Numbered from the stretch's first letter, positions 25,024-34,690 are shown. The stretch: DNA of 64,000 nucleotides from Lachnospiraceae bacterium (GCA_017553505.1 JAFZLD010000017.1:1-64000); one strand, 5' to 3'. Made by a program: numbers and translations. The notes: generated by a model from the sequence alone, not told the origin.

Positions 25024-25647
25024 ATGAGAATAGTAAAAACTGCGGAAGATAGAAAAAACGAAATACTTGATGTGGCTGAAGAGCTTTTTGTCGAGAAGGG
25101 TTATGACAATGCCAGCACCAATGATATCATAGCAAGGATCGGTATCGCGAGAGGTACGTTATATCATCACTTCCGTTCCAAGGAAGAGATACTTGATGCC
25201 ATTATAGACAGGATGACAGGAGAATGCATTGCGAAAGCCGGGATGATAGTAAGGGATAAGAAGCGACCGGTTCTGGAGAGAGTTACCATGGCTATGGTAG
25301 CCCTTAATACTACAGGTAATGCCAAAGATGTGGTGATGGAGCAGATGCACAGGCCACAGAACGCCCTGCTTCATCAGAAGATGCAGGACAGGCTCATAGG
25401 CGGAGTGGTGCCTCTTTTTGCCGAGCTGATAACAGAAGGCAATAAGGAAGGCATATTTAATACCAAGTATCCGATGGAAGCATCCGAAATGATTATGATT
25501 TATTCCAATGAAGTCTTCGACGATGACAAGAACCTGACCCCGGAGCAGAAAAAGTCCAAGGGAATTGCGTTCTTATACAACGCAGAGAAACTTCTCGGGG
25601 CCAAAGAAGGTAGCTTGACAGCGGCACTTATGCAGTTCTTTGGATAA
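25024..25647 (+). CDS. TetR/AcrR family transcriptional regulator
   Basis: The 207-residue protein has the canonical TetR N-terminal HTH (about 10-55): KNEILDVAEELFVEKGYDNAS, then IARIGIARGTLYHHFRSKEEIL. The C-terminal ligand domain is unassigned. These proteins repress transcription until a small ligand binds. Two ACCGACA-N3-TGTCGGT palindromes, one at its own promoter and one at the promoter of the downstream exporter genes, are the clear candidates for its sites. Its ligand is probably a substrate of those exporters, by analogy with similar loci. Confidence 0.92.
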   Translation: MRIVKTAEDRKNEILDVAEELFVEKGYDNASTNDIIARIGIARGTLYHHFRSKEEILDAIIDRMTGECIAKAGMIVRDKKRPVLERVTMAMVALNTTGNAKDVVMEQMHRPQNALLHQKMQDRLIGGVVPLFAELITEGNKEGIFNTKYPMEASEMIMIYSNEVFDDDKNLTPEQKKSKGIAFLYNAEKLLGAKEGSLTAALMQFFG

Positions 25648-25725
25648 AGACAGTGTAATTAAGACCGAAATCAGTGTATTAGAGCAATCGCGCACTACCA
25701 TGTGATATACCCAATTTAGAAATAC

Positions 25726-25751
25726 GGGACTTACCGAGCATAGTAAGTCCC
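25726..25751. repeat. Inverted repeat upstream of exporter operon
   Basis: GGGACTTAC pairs with GTAAGTCCC (25726-25734 with 25743-25751). No T-run follows; it overlaps the candidate -35 (TTACCG) of the exporter promoter, whose -10 is TATATT at 25753-25758. Confidence 0.6.
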
Positions 25752-25768
25752 ATATATTAAACTTCGCA

Positions 25769-25785
25769 ACCGACAACTTGTCGGT
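25769..25785. promoter_or_regulatory. TetR-type operator, copy 2
   Basis: ACCGACA-ACT-TGTCGGT repeats both arms of the site at 24980-24996. It lies about 10 bases after the TATATT -10 and 65 bases before the exporter start, a placement suited to repression. Confidence 0.85.
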
Positions 25786-25849
25786 GAAACACAAAGGTGA
25801 ACGCAACCGGACAGACACGAAATGACATACATAAGAAAGAGTGGGGAAG

Positions 25850-27109
25850 ATGGAAAGAAAAAGCAATTTTGGAAAGTTTTTATTATTGTGGGCAGGAGAG
25901 CTCATTTCATCGGTGGGCGGCGGGCTCACTGCCTTCGGACTCGGAGTATATATCTTTAGGCAGACGGGAAGCGCGGCAAGCATGGCCATAATCACGCTTC
26001 TTGGATTTCTTCCGACGTTGCTGTTATCGGTTCCCGCAGGAGCACTTGCGGACCGTTATGACAGACGCCTTCTGATGATGTTAGGGGATGGGTGCTCTGC
26101 CCTAGGCGTGATATATATCCTGATCTGCATGATTAAAGGTAATGCAAGCATTACGCAGATCGGTATCGGTGTTTTTGTAAGTGCGTGTTTCTCGGCACTC
26201 CTTGAGCCGTCCTTCAGGGCTACGATTACAGATTTACTTACCAAAGAAGAATTTTCAAGAGCCAGCGGTCTTGTATCTCTGGCGGGCAGTGCCAGATACC
26301 TTTTATCACCTGTCATAGCAGGATTCCTTCTTTCGATAAACGACGTAAAACTGCTTCTGATAATTGATATATGCACATTTTTCCTGACAGTAACAAGCAC
26401 AGCGGTGGTGCGTCGTGGAATCGAGGCCCAAAATGTTGAAAAGAAGGAACCTCTGCTAAAGAGCATGAAAGAAGGCTGGCACATCCTGTGCGCCAAAAAG
26501 GGCGTGATTACCTTGGTGGTGATATCCTCTGTTATCACTCTCTTCATGGGAGTATTTCAGATTCTTGCGGAGCCGCTTATTCTTTCTTTTGCCGATGCAA
26601 CAACACTTGGAGTTGCGGAGACGCTCTGCGCCTGCGGAATGCTTGTAAGCGGGGTGCTACTTGGAATAGAAGGACTTAAGGGTAATTATGTCAGAACTCT
26701 TGGAATGGCACTAATCTTTGCCGGAGCTGCCATGCTGGGATTTGGACTTACGGAAAACATCTTTGTAATCTGCGTCTTTGGATTTTTGTTTTTTGCGGCA
26801 CTTCCTTTTGCCAACAATTGCCTGGATTATCTGGTGCGGACGAGTATACCGGATGACGCGCAGGGAAGAGTGTGGGGGCTGATAGGATTTATATCACAGT
26901 TTGGATATGTATTTGCGTACGGACTGTCGGGCACAGCGGCGGATGTCCTTGGAAAGCTGACCGGCCGTGGTGTAGGCAGAGGCTCGGCGTTTGTTATTAT
27001 GATTGCCGGAATTTGCCTGTCACTTTCGGCTTTGTCGGTATTTATTTCGAGAAACGTCAGGGAATTGGAAAAAGAGGGAAACTATGTATCGAAGACTGAT
27101 TCTGAATGA
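25850..27109 (+). CDS. MFS drug exporter (macrolide-efflux/DHA3-like)
   Basis: The protein of about 420 residues has 12 predicted membrane segments and the MFS motif A region GALADRYDRRLLMMLGD after helix 2. The N-terminus FLLLWAGELISSVGGGLTAFGLG is typical of MefA-type proton-linked exporters. The ATG at 25850 is preferred over a GTG at 25841 because AAAGAGTGG lies upstream at better spacing. It is the first gene after the second TetR operator and overlaps the FtsX permease gene by 26 bases, so these exporters are co-expressed. Confidence 0.9.
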   Translation: MERKSNFGKFLLLWAGELISSVGGGLTAFGLGVYIFRQTGSAASMAIITLLGFLPTLLLSVPAGALADRYDRRLLMMLGDGCSALGVIYILICMIKGNASITQIGIGVFVSACFSALLEPSFRATITDLLTKEEFSRASGLVSLAGSARYLLSPVIAGFLLSINDVKLLLIIDICTFFLTVTSTAVVRRGIEAQNVEKKEPLLKSMKEGWHILCAKKGVITLVVISSVITLFMGVFQILAEPLILSFADATTLGVAETLCACGMLVSGVLLGIEGLKGNYVRTLGMALIFAGAAMLGFGLTENIFVICVFGFLFFAALPFANNCLDYLVRTSIPDDAQGRVWGLIGFISQFGYVFAYGLSGTAADVLGKLTGRGVGRGSAFVIMIAGICLSLSALSVFISRNVRELEKEGNYVSKTDSE

Positions 27110-29348
27110 TTTCAAAAACAATAAGCTGGCAACTGTTGCCACCTGTATATTCATGACTGTCAATGCGGCTCTTTTGGGACTCGCGGTGCTCCTTTTTGTG
27201 AATCTGTCGGGAGCCATTGACAGATTGATGGATGTAGCGGAGACGCCGGACTTTCTCCAGATGCATACGGGGGAAATCGATGAGAGCAAGATTACCGAAT
27301 TTGCGTGCCAAAGAAACGATGTGGACAAGATGCAGATTTGCGGATTTTTAAACATTCCCAACAGCCGAATACAGATAGGGGATAAGTCCCTTGACGGAAA
27401 TATACAGGATAACGGTCTTTTCTGTCAGAACGATTACTTTGACTATCTGGTGGACATGGACAACAACGTGATAGTTCCGTCCGCGGGCGAGGTCTACGTT
27501 CCGGTCTGCTACAGAAAGGAGTATGGCATAGTCCGGGGAGATCTTCTACATATCGGATCGGAAACTTTGACTGTCACAGGATTTCTCCGAGACTCGCAGA
27601 TGAACTCCATGATGGCTTCCTCCAAGCGTTTTCTTGTAAGCAGAGAGGACTACGACAGGCTAAGCTCCATAGGAAGCGAAGAGTACCTCATTGAGTTTAA
27701 ACTTAAGAAAGGCAGCGACTTCAGCGCATTTTCCACAGCCTATGAAGAGGCGGGACTTCCGGGAAACGGCCCTACCATTACATATCCTCTTATCAGGATG
27801 ATGAACGCCCTTTCGGACGGAATGTTGATATTGGTGATTCTGCTTATCAGCGTTTCAATTCTGCTTATATCAACCCTGTGCATCAGATGCCTCATCCTTA
27901 CCGGCCTTGAAAAGGACAAGTACGAGATCGGAATGATGAAGGCTGTGGGCGTCTCCGGAAGGGGAGTCAGGAGAATTTACATTTCGAAGTATCTTATTCT
28001 TTCGCTGGCGGGGACAATACTGGGATTTTTGACGGCACTTTTATCTGCAACGCCTCTATCGGCTCAGATGAAGGAACTGTACGGAGATGCCGGAAAGCAG
28101 GGGCTTACATATATTTTCATGATTCTGGGAGAAATACTTGTGGAAGCAGTAATTTTACTCTCCATAAACAGAACTCTCAAGAACATAGAAAAAGCACCCA
28201 CAGTCTCTATATTGAACGGCCTGGGAAGCTTTGGGAAAAAGAAAAATCTTTGGATGCCTGCGGGAATCATCACAGCGGTTTCAACGTTTATCCTTTTGGT
28301 TCCGCTGAATTTATCCAGCACGTTAAAGGCGCCTGGGTTTGTGACTTACATGGGAATCGGTTCAAGCCAGATAAGAATCGACATAAGGCAAATGGATAAT
28401 ATCACGACACTTTCAGAGAATCTGGATAAAGAACTATCCGCCGATGAAAGAGTATCCGGCTTTACCCTGATGAGAACAGGTAGCTACAGGACGGTAATGC
28501 CTGATGGCAAGAGTGTTAACCTGCTTATTGAAAGCGGTGACCACGGTAAATTCCCTGTAAGATACAGCAAAGGTACTTATCCCCGGACTGATGCGGAGAT
28601 AGCACTTTCTATCCTGAATGCGGAGGAACTGGGGTCGTCTGTAGAGGATAGCATAGAGGTATATCTTAAGGGCACTGACGGCAGCACAACGGTGAAAAGT
28701 TGCAGAGTCTGCGGACTTTACTCAGACATAACCAACGGAGGCAAAACGGCCAAAGCCTGCTTTGATACTGCAGAAGACGCCACTCCGGTGATGTGGAGCA
28801 TAGCTTATGTTTCTTTGGCAGATGAGAGTCTTGCCGGGAACTGGACGAAAGAGTTCAGAGAAAACCATGTATCCATGGGAGAAGGAATTAAGGCCATGCC
28901 CATAAGTGAATACCTTAATGGTATATATGGCGGGACAATAAGCACCATAGGTAAAGCGTCGGTAGTCACCACAATACTTGCAATGGTAGTTCTTTTTGTG
29001 GTAATTCTCCTGCTGCTTAGGCTTCTTATTTGGAGAGAGCGAAGTGACAGCTCGTTAAAGAAGGCCTTTGGCTTTGCTTCAAGAGATATACAAAAGGACT
29101 ATTTAAAGAAAGTGTCGGTGGCTGTATTGCTTGGAATCGGCTTGGGAATTTTTGCAGGTGTAATTCCGGGGCAATTCATAGCGGGACTTTTTCTTAACAG
29201 CCTGGGAGCCCGAGGCTTTAGATTTATCATTAACCCGGCATATGTATTTGCACTGGCTCCGGCGCTTACGATTATTACTGCTTTTGCTGCAACAGTCATC
29301 GGACTTTTGGAAATAAAAACAATTCGGGCATTTGAGTGTCTCCGTTAA
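27084..29348 (+). CDS. ABC transporter permease with two FtsX domains
   Basis: From the ATG at 27084 (AGAGGG upstream) the protein is about 754 residues. It has an N-terminal membrane helix (TCIFMTVNAALLGLAVLLFV), a large extracellular region, an FtsX block of three helices around 255-400, a second extracellular region and a last FtsX block (about 635-750). This is the layout of MacB/BceB-like mechanotransmission exporters rather than channel transporters. Substrates in this class are lipids, peptides or antibiotics. It pairs with the ATPase gene 20 bases downstream. Confidence 0.9.
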   Translation: MYRRLILNDFKNNKLATVATCIFMTVNAALLGLAVLLFVNLSGAIDRLMDVAETPDFLQMHTGEIDESKITEFACQRNDVDKMQICGFLNIPNSRIQIGDKSLDGNIQDNGLFCQNDYFDYLVDMDNNVIVPSAGEVYVPVCYRKEYGIVRGDLLHIGSETLTVTGFLRDSQMNSMMASSKRFLVSREDYDRLSSIGSEEYLIEFKLKKGSDFSAFSTAYEEAGLPGNGPTITYPLIRMMNALSDGMLILVILLISVSILLISTLCIRCLILTGLEKDKYEIGMMKAVGVSGRGVRRIYISKYLILSLAGTILGFLTALLSATPLSAQMKELYGDAGKQGLTYIFMILGEILVEAVILLSINRTLKNIEKAPTVSILNGLGSFGKKKNLWMPAGIITAVSTFILLVPLNLSSTLKAPGFVTYMGIGSSQIRIDIRQMDNITTLSENLDKELSADERVSGFTLMRTGSYRTVMPDGKSVNLLIESGDHGKFPVRYSKGTYPRTDAEIALSILNAEELGSSVEDSIEVYLKGTDGSTTVKSCRVCGLYSDITNGGKTAKACFDTAEDATPVMWSIAYVSLADESLAGNWTKEFRENHVSMGEGIKAMPISEYLNGIYGGTISTIGKASVVTTILAMVVLFVVILLLLRLLIWRERSDSSLKKAFGFASRDIQKDYLKKVSVAVLLGIGLGIFAGVIPGQFIAGLFLNSLGARGFRFIINPAYVFALAPALTIITAFAATVIGLLEIKTIRAFECLR

Positions 29349-29368
29349 GGGACGGGAAGGTAAAAAGA

Positions 29369-30103
29369 ATGAGCGAGCTTTTAAAAGTAAAAAATTTAAA
29401 AAAGGGTGAGATTATCAGAGAAATCGGCTTTGAGCTTATGAAAGGCGAAATGACGGCAATTATGGGGCCTTCCGGGTCCGGCAAATCAACGCTTCTTTAC
29501 AACGTGTCCGGAATGGACAGAGCCGACGAAGGTGAGGTATGGCTTGGCGGGCAGGAAATCAGAACGCTCAGCGAAGACGAGAAAGCTGATATACGTCTTC
29601 ATAAGATGGGCTTTGTTTTCCAACAGATGAACTGCCTTTCCAACATCAATCTTATCGATAACATAGTTTTCCCCGCTGCTCATGCAGACAGAAAGCGACA
29701 GAGTGAGTACTATGCCCGGGCAAGAGAACTGATGGCCAAATTCCACATAGAGGATCTTGCGGAGAGAAAAATAAATGAAGTCTCAGGCGGACAGCTTCAA
29801 AGGGCCTGCATATGCAGAAGCATGATAATGAAGCCTGATATCATTTTTGCCGATGAGCCAACCGGAGCTTTGAATCAGTCATCTTCGGCAGAGGTAATGG
29901 ATGCGTTCCTTAAGATAAACAGTGAAGGAACTGCGATTCTTATGGTCACTCATGACAGCAAGGTGGCAAGTAAATGCGAGAGAGTGTTATATATCCTTGA
30001 CGGCGAAATAAAGGGAGAACTTAGTCTTGGAAAGTATACCCCGGATAACGCAAGGGAGCGCGAACAGCAGGTGGCGGCATGGCTTACCGGTCTGGGGTGG
30101 TAA
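29369..30103 (+). CDS. ABC transporter ATP-binding protein (MacB/LolD-like)
   Basis: The ATPase has Walker A GPSGSGKST, Q-loop FQQMNCL, signature VSGGQLQR, Walker B IIFADEP and switch His in VTHDS. It uses about 244 residues from the ATG at 29369, which has GGGAAGG upstream; an earlier in-frame codon has no ribosome site. It powers the FtsX-type permease encoded just before it. The three-gene unit MFS-FtsX-ATPase looks like an inducible export island under the TetR protein. Confidence 0.93.
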   Translation: MSELLKVKNLKKGEIIREIGFELMKGEMTAIMGPSGSGKSTLLYNVSGMDRADEGEVWLGGQEIRTLSEDEKADIRLHKMGFVFQQMNCLSNINLIDNIVFPAAHADRKRQSEYYARARELMAKFHIEDLAERKINEVSGGQLQRACICRSMIMKPDIIFADEPTGALNQSSSAEVMDAFLKINSEGTAILMVTHDSKVASKCERVLYILDGEIKGELSLGKYTPDNAREREQQVAAWLTGLGW

Positions 30104-30136
30104 CTCTGATAAAAACAAATAAAACTTGCTCTACAG

Positions 30137-30145
30137 TGGTATAAT
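30137..30145 (+). promoter_or_regulatory. Extended -10 promoter of glycosyltransferase gene
   Basis: TGGTATAAT at 30137-30145. It lies inside a dyad CAGTGGT (30134-30140) and ACCACTG (30059 bases on, at 30159-30165), a possible operator. Confidence 0.5.
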
Positions 30146-30189
30146 ATAATTAATAAAAACCACTGAAAAGTGTGCGAAGGATTTGTGCT

Positions 30190-31521
30190 ATGAATATATG
30201 CTTGCTTAACGATTCTTTTCCGCCGGTAATCGACGGGGTGGCCAATGTTGTGCTTAATTACGGCCGCGCACTTACGCAAAATCATGGAGCCAATGTTATA
30301 GTAGGGACGCCGAAGTATCCTAATGCGGATTATACCGGCTATCCCTATAAAGTTGTGCCTTATCCCAGTATAGATACTACCGGAATTATCGATGGATATC
30401 GTGCGGGCAATTCTCTTTCCGCCCGGGAAATCGATGAAATCGCGGAGTTTGGACCCGATATCATCCATACCCATTGCCCGGCTTCGTCTACTCTAATGGC
30501 GCGTATTCTGCAACATTCTACAGGTGCGCCGGTTGTTTTCACTTATCACACCAAATTTGATATAGATATCGCCAGGGCGGTGGGGGATGGATTTCGAAAG
30601 AAAGAAGTCATCAAGGTTATGATTAACAACATTTCTGCCTGCGATGAAGTCTGGACGGTGTCGCAGGGCGCAGGGGAGAACCTTAAGAGCCTCGGCTTTG
30701 AAGGCGATTACAGGGTTATGCCCAACGGTGTCGATTTTGCGCGGGGCAGAGCCGATGATGCGACGGTTAAGGCGGCGGTAAAAGAATACGACCTTCCGCC
30801 CGGAGTTCCGGTCTTTCTTTTTGTGGGAAGACTCGTAAAGTACAAAGGACTGCCGTTGATTCTTGAGGCGTTGAAGATGGCGCGGGAAGCGGGGCTTGAG
30901 TTCAGAATGCTTATGGTGGGCTCGGGACCGGACGAGGAAGAACTTAAGAAAATGGCGGAGGATTTACGCCTGACGGATAAGGTGTTCTTTACGGGGCCGA
31001 TACGTGACCGAGAGGTGCTTAGAGCGATTAATACGAGGGCGGACTTGTTTCTTTTTCCGTCCACTTACGATACTAACGGCATAGTGGTGCGCGAGGCTGC
31101 GGCATGCGGGCTTGCGTCGGTGCTGATAAAGGGTTCATGTGCCGCGGAGGGTATTAAGCACGGACGAAACGGTTATCTGATTGATGAAACGCCTGAGGCT
31201 ATGGCGAAGCTCCTTACAGATATCTGCAAGGACATGGATAAGGTGGCCGAGGTAGGTGACCACGCCATGAAGGAGATTTACCTTTCCTGGGACGACGCGG
31301 TGAAGATGGCTTATGAGCGCTACGGAGAGATTCGCGAACTGGCGGCTGCAGGGGAATACCTTAACAGGAAGAGAGAGCCGGTGGATTATCTTATAGCGGC
31401 TGCAGCGGATGCGGCTGAAGCCTTTAAACGAATCGGTGATGTTCCGAAACATTTTATTACGCACATACACGAGGAAATCGAAGCGGCAAGAGACCGCATG
31501 GAGGGACAGTTATGGCAGTAA
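30190..31521 (+). CDS. GT4 family glycosyltransferase
   Basis: From the ATG at 30190 (GAAGGA upstream) the protein is 443 residues with two Rossmann domains of the GT-B fold. The N-terminus NICLLNDSFPPVIDGVANVV and the segment FTYHTKFDID match diacylglycerol or phosphatidylinositol glycosyltransferase-like GT4 enzymes; the donor site has VGRLVKYKGL and the E-x7-E-like stretch STYDTNGIVVREAAACG. It probably adds a sugar from an NDP donor to a lipid or glycan. It overlaps the next gene, a GH13 glucosidase, by ten bases, so both act in one pathway of sugar or glucolipid metabolism. Confidence 0.88.
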   Translation: MNICLLNDSFPPVIDGVANVVLNYGRALTQNHGANVIVGTPKYPNADYTGYPYKVVPYPSIDTTGIIDGYRAGNSLSAREIDEIAEFGPDIIHTHCPASSTLMARILQHSTGAPVVFTYHTKFDIDIARAVGDGFRKKEVIKVMINNISACDEVWTVSQGAGENLKSLGFEGDYRVMPNGVDFARGRADDATVKAAVKEYDLPPGVPVFLFVGRLVKYKGLPLILEALKMAREAGLEFRMLMVGSGPDEEELKKMAEDLRLTDKVFFTGPIRDREVLRAINTRADLFLFPSTYDTNGIVVREAAACGLASVLIKGSCAAEGIKHGRNGYLIDETPEAMAKLLTDICKDMDKVAEVGDHAMKEIYLSWDDAVKMAYERYGEIRELAAAGEYLNRKREPVDYLIAAAADAAEAFKRIGDVPKHFITHIHEEIEAARDRMEGQLWQ

Positions 31522-33206
31522 AAAATGAACTTGAAACCAGAGACTGGTACAAGACAGCAGTGTTTTATCAAATCTGGGTCAGAAGCTTTGCAGACGGTAA
31601 CGGAGACGGAATCGGCGACCTTTACGGTGTATATGACAAGCTCGAATATTTAAAAAGCCTTGGGGTTACGGCTATATGGTTTAATCCATTGTATCCTTCT
31701 CCCAATGCGGACTTTGGCTATGACATTTCGGACTACTGCAACATTCATCCCGACTACGGTGACCTCGAGCAGTTTAAGAAGGTGCTTAATAAGGCTCACG
31801 AGCTCGGTATGAAGGTCATTATGGACCTTGTTATAAATCACACATCGGATGAGCATCCGTGGTTTATCGAGAGCCGTAAGGGCGGTGATGACAACCCTTA
31901 TAAGGATTATTACATCTGGCGTGACGAGCCCAATAACTGGGACTCCATCTTTGAAGGAAAGGCGTGGGAGTACGATTCGGTACGCGGACAGTACTATCTG
32001 CATCTTTTTGCAAAGAAGCAGCCCGATCTCAATATGGATAACCCGAAGGTTCGTGAGGAAGTTAAGAACATCCTTCGTTTCTGGCTTTCTATGGGCGTGG
32101 ACGGCTTCCGCGAGGATGTTATCAACTTTATTTCTAAGAGAGAAGGCCTTCCGAACGGTATCGGTTTCCTGCCTATAATCGGAAGCATGCACCACTACAA
32201 GGATGGCCCGCACATTCATGAGTATCTTGCGGAGTTTAGAGCGGTATGCGATGAATACGGCGCCGTTCAGATAGGTGAAGGTCCCATGACTACGGTTAAT
32301 TCAGCTATGAAGTACTTAAGCGGCGATACCAAGTCCATGGATATGATGTTTTCTTTTGACCATATGATGGCGGACTGTCTGTTTACGGAGTATTTCCACA
32401 GGCCCTTCAGTCTTATAAGACTTAAAACCGCTTTATCGCGCTGGCAGTACAAGCTTGCGGACAAAGCATGGAACTCACTCTATCTTGAGAACCATGACCA
32501 CCCGCGTGTAATAAGCCGCTACGGAAGCGAGAAGTATCATCGAGAGAGCGGTACGGCGCTTGCTACGGCATATATGTTCCTTAAGGGCACACCCTTTATC
32601 TATCAGGGCCAGGAGATTGGTATGACCAATATCAAGCTTTCCTCCATCGACCAGTACGTGGATGTGTCGTCCAAGAACAATTACATAAGATATCACGTTA
32701 AGGACCCTGTTGAGGCAAGACTTCACAGAATTCACATTTCCAGCCGCGATTCCGCCAGAACGCCCATGCAGTGGGATGCTTCCGAAAACGCGGGATTTAC
32801 CACCGGCAAGCCCTGGTTCTACGTCAATCCCAACTACAAGGCGATTAACGTTGCGGCGCAGGAGGACGACGAGAACAGTATACTTAACTACTACAGAAAG
32901 TGCGTTGAGTTAAGGAAGGGGAATCAGGTTCTTCTTTTTGGCGATTACAAGGAATATGATCACAAGAATCCCTTCGTATACATGTATGAGAGGAGAAAAG
33001 GAAAGACTTCATATTTCGTGATTTGTTCTTTTACCGGCGAGCCCATTACATATAAGCTTCCGAGAGGATTCGGCGGCCACACGGCTAAGATTATGCTTTC
33101 AAACTATCCTAAGAAACGCGTGCCCGGAGAAATCAGGAGAATGCCGGAGGACGGATTAAAGCTGGCACCCTACGAGGCTCTGGTGGTTAAAATGAAGAGG
33201 GTATAA
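31512..33206 (+). CDS. GH13 alpha-glucosidase (oligo-1,6-glucosidase-like)
   Basis: The 564-residue protein has the (beta/alpha)8 catalytic barrel of the GH13_31 group. Conserved regions are DLVINHTSDEHPWF, GFREDVINF with the nucleophile Asp, QIGEGPM with the acid/base Glu, and LENHDHPR. The position before the nucleophile, usually Met in GFRMDV, is Glu. There is no signal peptide, so it would hydrolyse alpha-linked oligosaccharides inside the cell. The C-terminal beta domain is complete. It starts inside the upstream glycosyltransferase gene. Confidence 0.92.
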   Translation: MAVKNELETRDWYKTAVFYQIWVRSFADGNGDGIGDLYGVYDKLEYLKSLGVTAIWFNPLYPSPNADFGYDISDYCNIHPDYGDLEQFKKVLNKAHELGMKVIMDLVINHTSDEHPWFIESRKGGDDNPYKDYYIWRDEPNNWDSIFEGKAWEYDSVRGQYYLHLFAKKQPDLNMDNPKVREEVKNILRFWLSMGVDGFREDVINFISKREGLPNGIGFLPIIGSMHHYKDGPHIHEYLAEFRAVCDEYGAVQIGEGPMTTVNSAMKYLSGDTKSMDMMFSFDHMMADCLFTEYFHRPFSLIRLKTALSRWQYKLADKAWNSLYLENHDHPRVISRYGSEKYHRESGTALATAYMFLKGTPFIYQGQEIGMTNIKLSSIDQYVDVSSKNNYIRYHVKDPVEARLHRIHISSRDSARTPMQWDASENAGFTTGKPWFYVNPNYKAINVAAQEDDENSILNYYRKCVELRKGNQVLLFGDYKEYDHKNPFVYMYERRKGKTSYFVICSFTGEPITYKLPRGFGGHTAKIMLSNYPKKRVPGEIRRMPEDGLKLAPYEALVVKMKRV

Positions 33207-33262
33207 GCCGGGCTTTAGTATGATATACTGAATTATAAGCGTGTATTGGAGGGGAATTCGTT

Positions 33263-33802
33263 ATGATTGATTACATCACTGTGGCCGTTACGCTTACACT
33301 CGGCGTTCTCGGGTTAATCGTTAACAGTATACTTCAGCGAAAGAACAACAGCATAAGCACCGTTACGAAGACCAGAATTGCGGGCATGGAGAAGCTTCAG
33401 AAATGCATGCAGGATATTCTGACTTATTCGGATGCGCACTATCTGGGCACTATGGGTGATAAGCTGTTGCAGAATGAAAATGTCAGGAACCTGACTCGCA
33501 GCGTGTCGGAACTTCGGTCGCTTCTCAGCTGTTCTTTTGAAACCGACGCTAAGGTATGCGAGAAGGCGGAAGCGGTGCTTGATACGGTTCAGAAGTTCTT
33601 TGCCAAAGAAACAACCGTCGAAGACATCATTGGAGCAAGAAACCGATTCACGGAGCTCATAGATCCTTACATCCAGACCGAGTGGAGACGGATTAAGGTT
33701 GAAACCGTCAGCAAGAGATGTAAAGGCCTCGGAAAGCTTGTTGCGTGGAACAAGGCATACGAAGAATACAGAGAATACTACGATAAGTGGCATAAGGAGT
33801 AA
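33263..33802 (+). CDS. Hypothetical protein with N-terminal membrane anchor (179 aa)
   Basis: I do not recognise a family. Residues 4-24 are hydrophobic (ITVAVTLTLGVLGLIVNSIL) and the rest is a helical, charged cytoplasmic domain with likely four-helix character (MEKLQKCMQDILTYSDAHY; ARNRFTELIDPYI). A strong GGAGGGG ribosome site lies upstream. It ends two bases before the TTG start of the LuxR-type gene, so the two are translated together and may form one sensory unit. Confidence 0.65.
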   Translation: MIDYITVAVTLTLGVLGLIVNSILQRKNNSISTVTKTRIAGMEKLQKCMQDILTYSDAHYLGTMGDKLLQNENVRNLTRSVSELRSLLSCSFETDAKVCEKAEAVLDTVQKFFAKETTVEDIIGARNRFTELIDPYIQTEWRRIKVETVSKRCKGLGKLVAWNKAYEEYREYYDKWHKE

Positions 33803-33804
33803 CC

Positions 33805-34662
33805 TTGGAACAATTACTTAAAAGAAACGAGAACGAAAATAACGAACTCGTAGTTAACGTATTCCTCGTGCTGATGGGACTCGCGGTGGTAGTGTGGGCG
33901 CTGGCGGCGGCGGGCATTTTCGAAGTATATTTTAATATAGCGTCGGCTTTCTTAATTGTGTGGATGATATTGTTGTTGATACCGGTAATAATGGTTAAGC
34001 TGCTGAAGTTCAGAAAGCCGGCTGTGAAGTATATACTTGTTGCAGATTCGGCTGTACTTGTAGGCGTGTGCTACATGTTCTTTTCCTTCCAGGTGCTGAT
34101 TCTGTTTCTGGTGCCGGTGCTGATAGCACTACTCTATATGAATAAGAAGGTGCTGTGGTTCGGTGAGGCTGTGGCATTCGTGGCTATGGCGGCGACAACG
34201 CTTCTTTTTATCAAGTACGCGGCGCAGCCGTGGATCAGGATAAATGATAACCCGGACGATGTAGTGCGACTTGAACTGATTCCGAGAATCATTCAGATGG
34301 TTGCGTGCTTCCTGATTGTAAACGTGCTTCAGAACAGAGTGACTTCATACTTTACGGAGTATGACCATTTTGCCAAAGAAACTTGTCCGACCACCGACAG
34401 CTCAGACTCGGCGGGCGCGGCAGAGATGGCTGAGTTTGAGAGACTTCTCGCGGGTCTGTCGGAGAGCGAAGCGAATGTATTCGTTAAGCTTCTTCAGGGC
34501 AAGACCAATACGCAGATTGCGGATGAGCTTTCTTTTTCCGGCGGAACGGTTAAGAATTATGTGTCGGCGATTTACGACAAGCTTGACTGCAGAGAAAGAA
34601 ACTATCTGATACTTAAATACGGTGCTGTGGCGGCAAGATATGAGATGATTCGGGGTAAATAA
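33805..34662 (+). CDS. Membrane protein with C-terminal LuxR-type HTH
   Basis: The 285-residue protein starts at TTG, chosen because AAGGAGT lies six bases upstream. It has about five membrane helices in residues 15-180 and a cytoplasmic LuxR/GerE domain (about 212-275): GLSESEANVFVKLLQGKTNTQIA, then GGTVKNYVSAIYDKL. Membrane-embedded LuxR regulators sense an envelope signal and bind DNA from the membrane. It is translated right after an unknown anchored protein. A strong terminator ends the pair. Confidence 0.85.
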   Translation: MEQLLKRNENENNELVVNVFLVLMGLAVVVWALAAAGIFEVYFNIASAFLIVWMILLLIPVIMVKLLKFRKPAVKYILVADSAVLVGVCYMFFSFQVLILFLVPVLIALLYMNKKVLWFGEAVAFVAMAATTLLFIKYAAQPWIRINDNPDDVVRLELIPRIIQMVACFLIVNVLQNRVTSYFTEYDHFAKETCPTTDSSDSAGAAEMAEFERLLAGLSESEANVFVKLLQGKTNTQIADELSFSGGTVKNYVSAIYDKLDCRERNYLILKYGAVAARYEMIRGK

Positions 34663-34690
34663 AGTTAATATTGAAGCTAAGTTTTGAGAG

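Noticed and set aside
25726-25751. TetR gene terminator
   Set aside because: Perfect 9-bp stem but followed by ATATATT rather than a T-run; kept as an inverted repeat.
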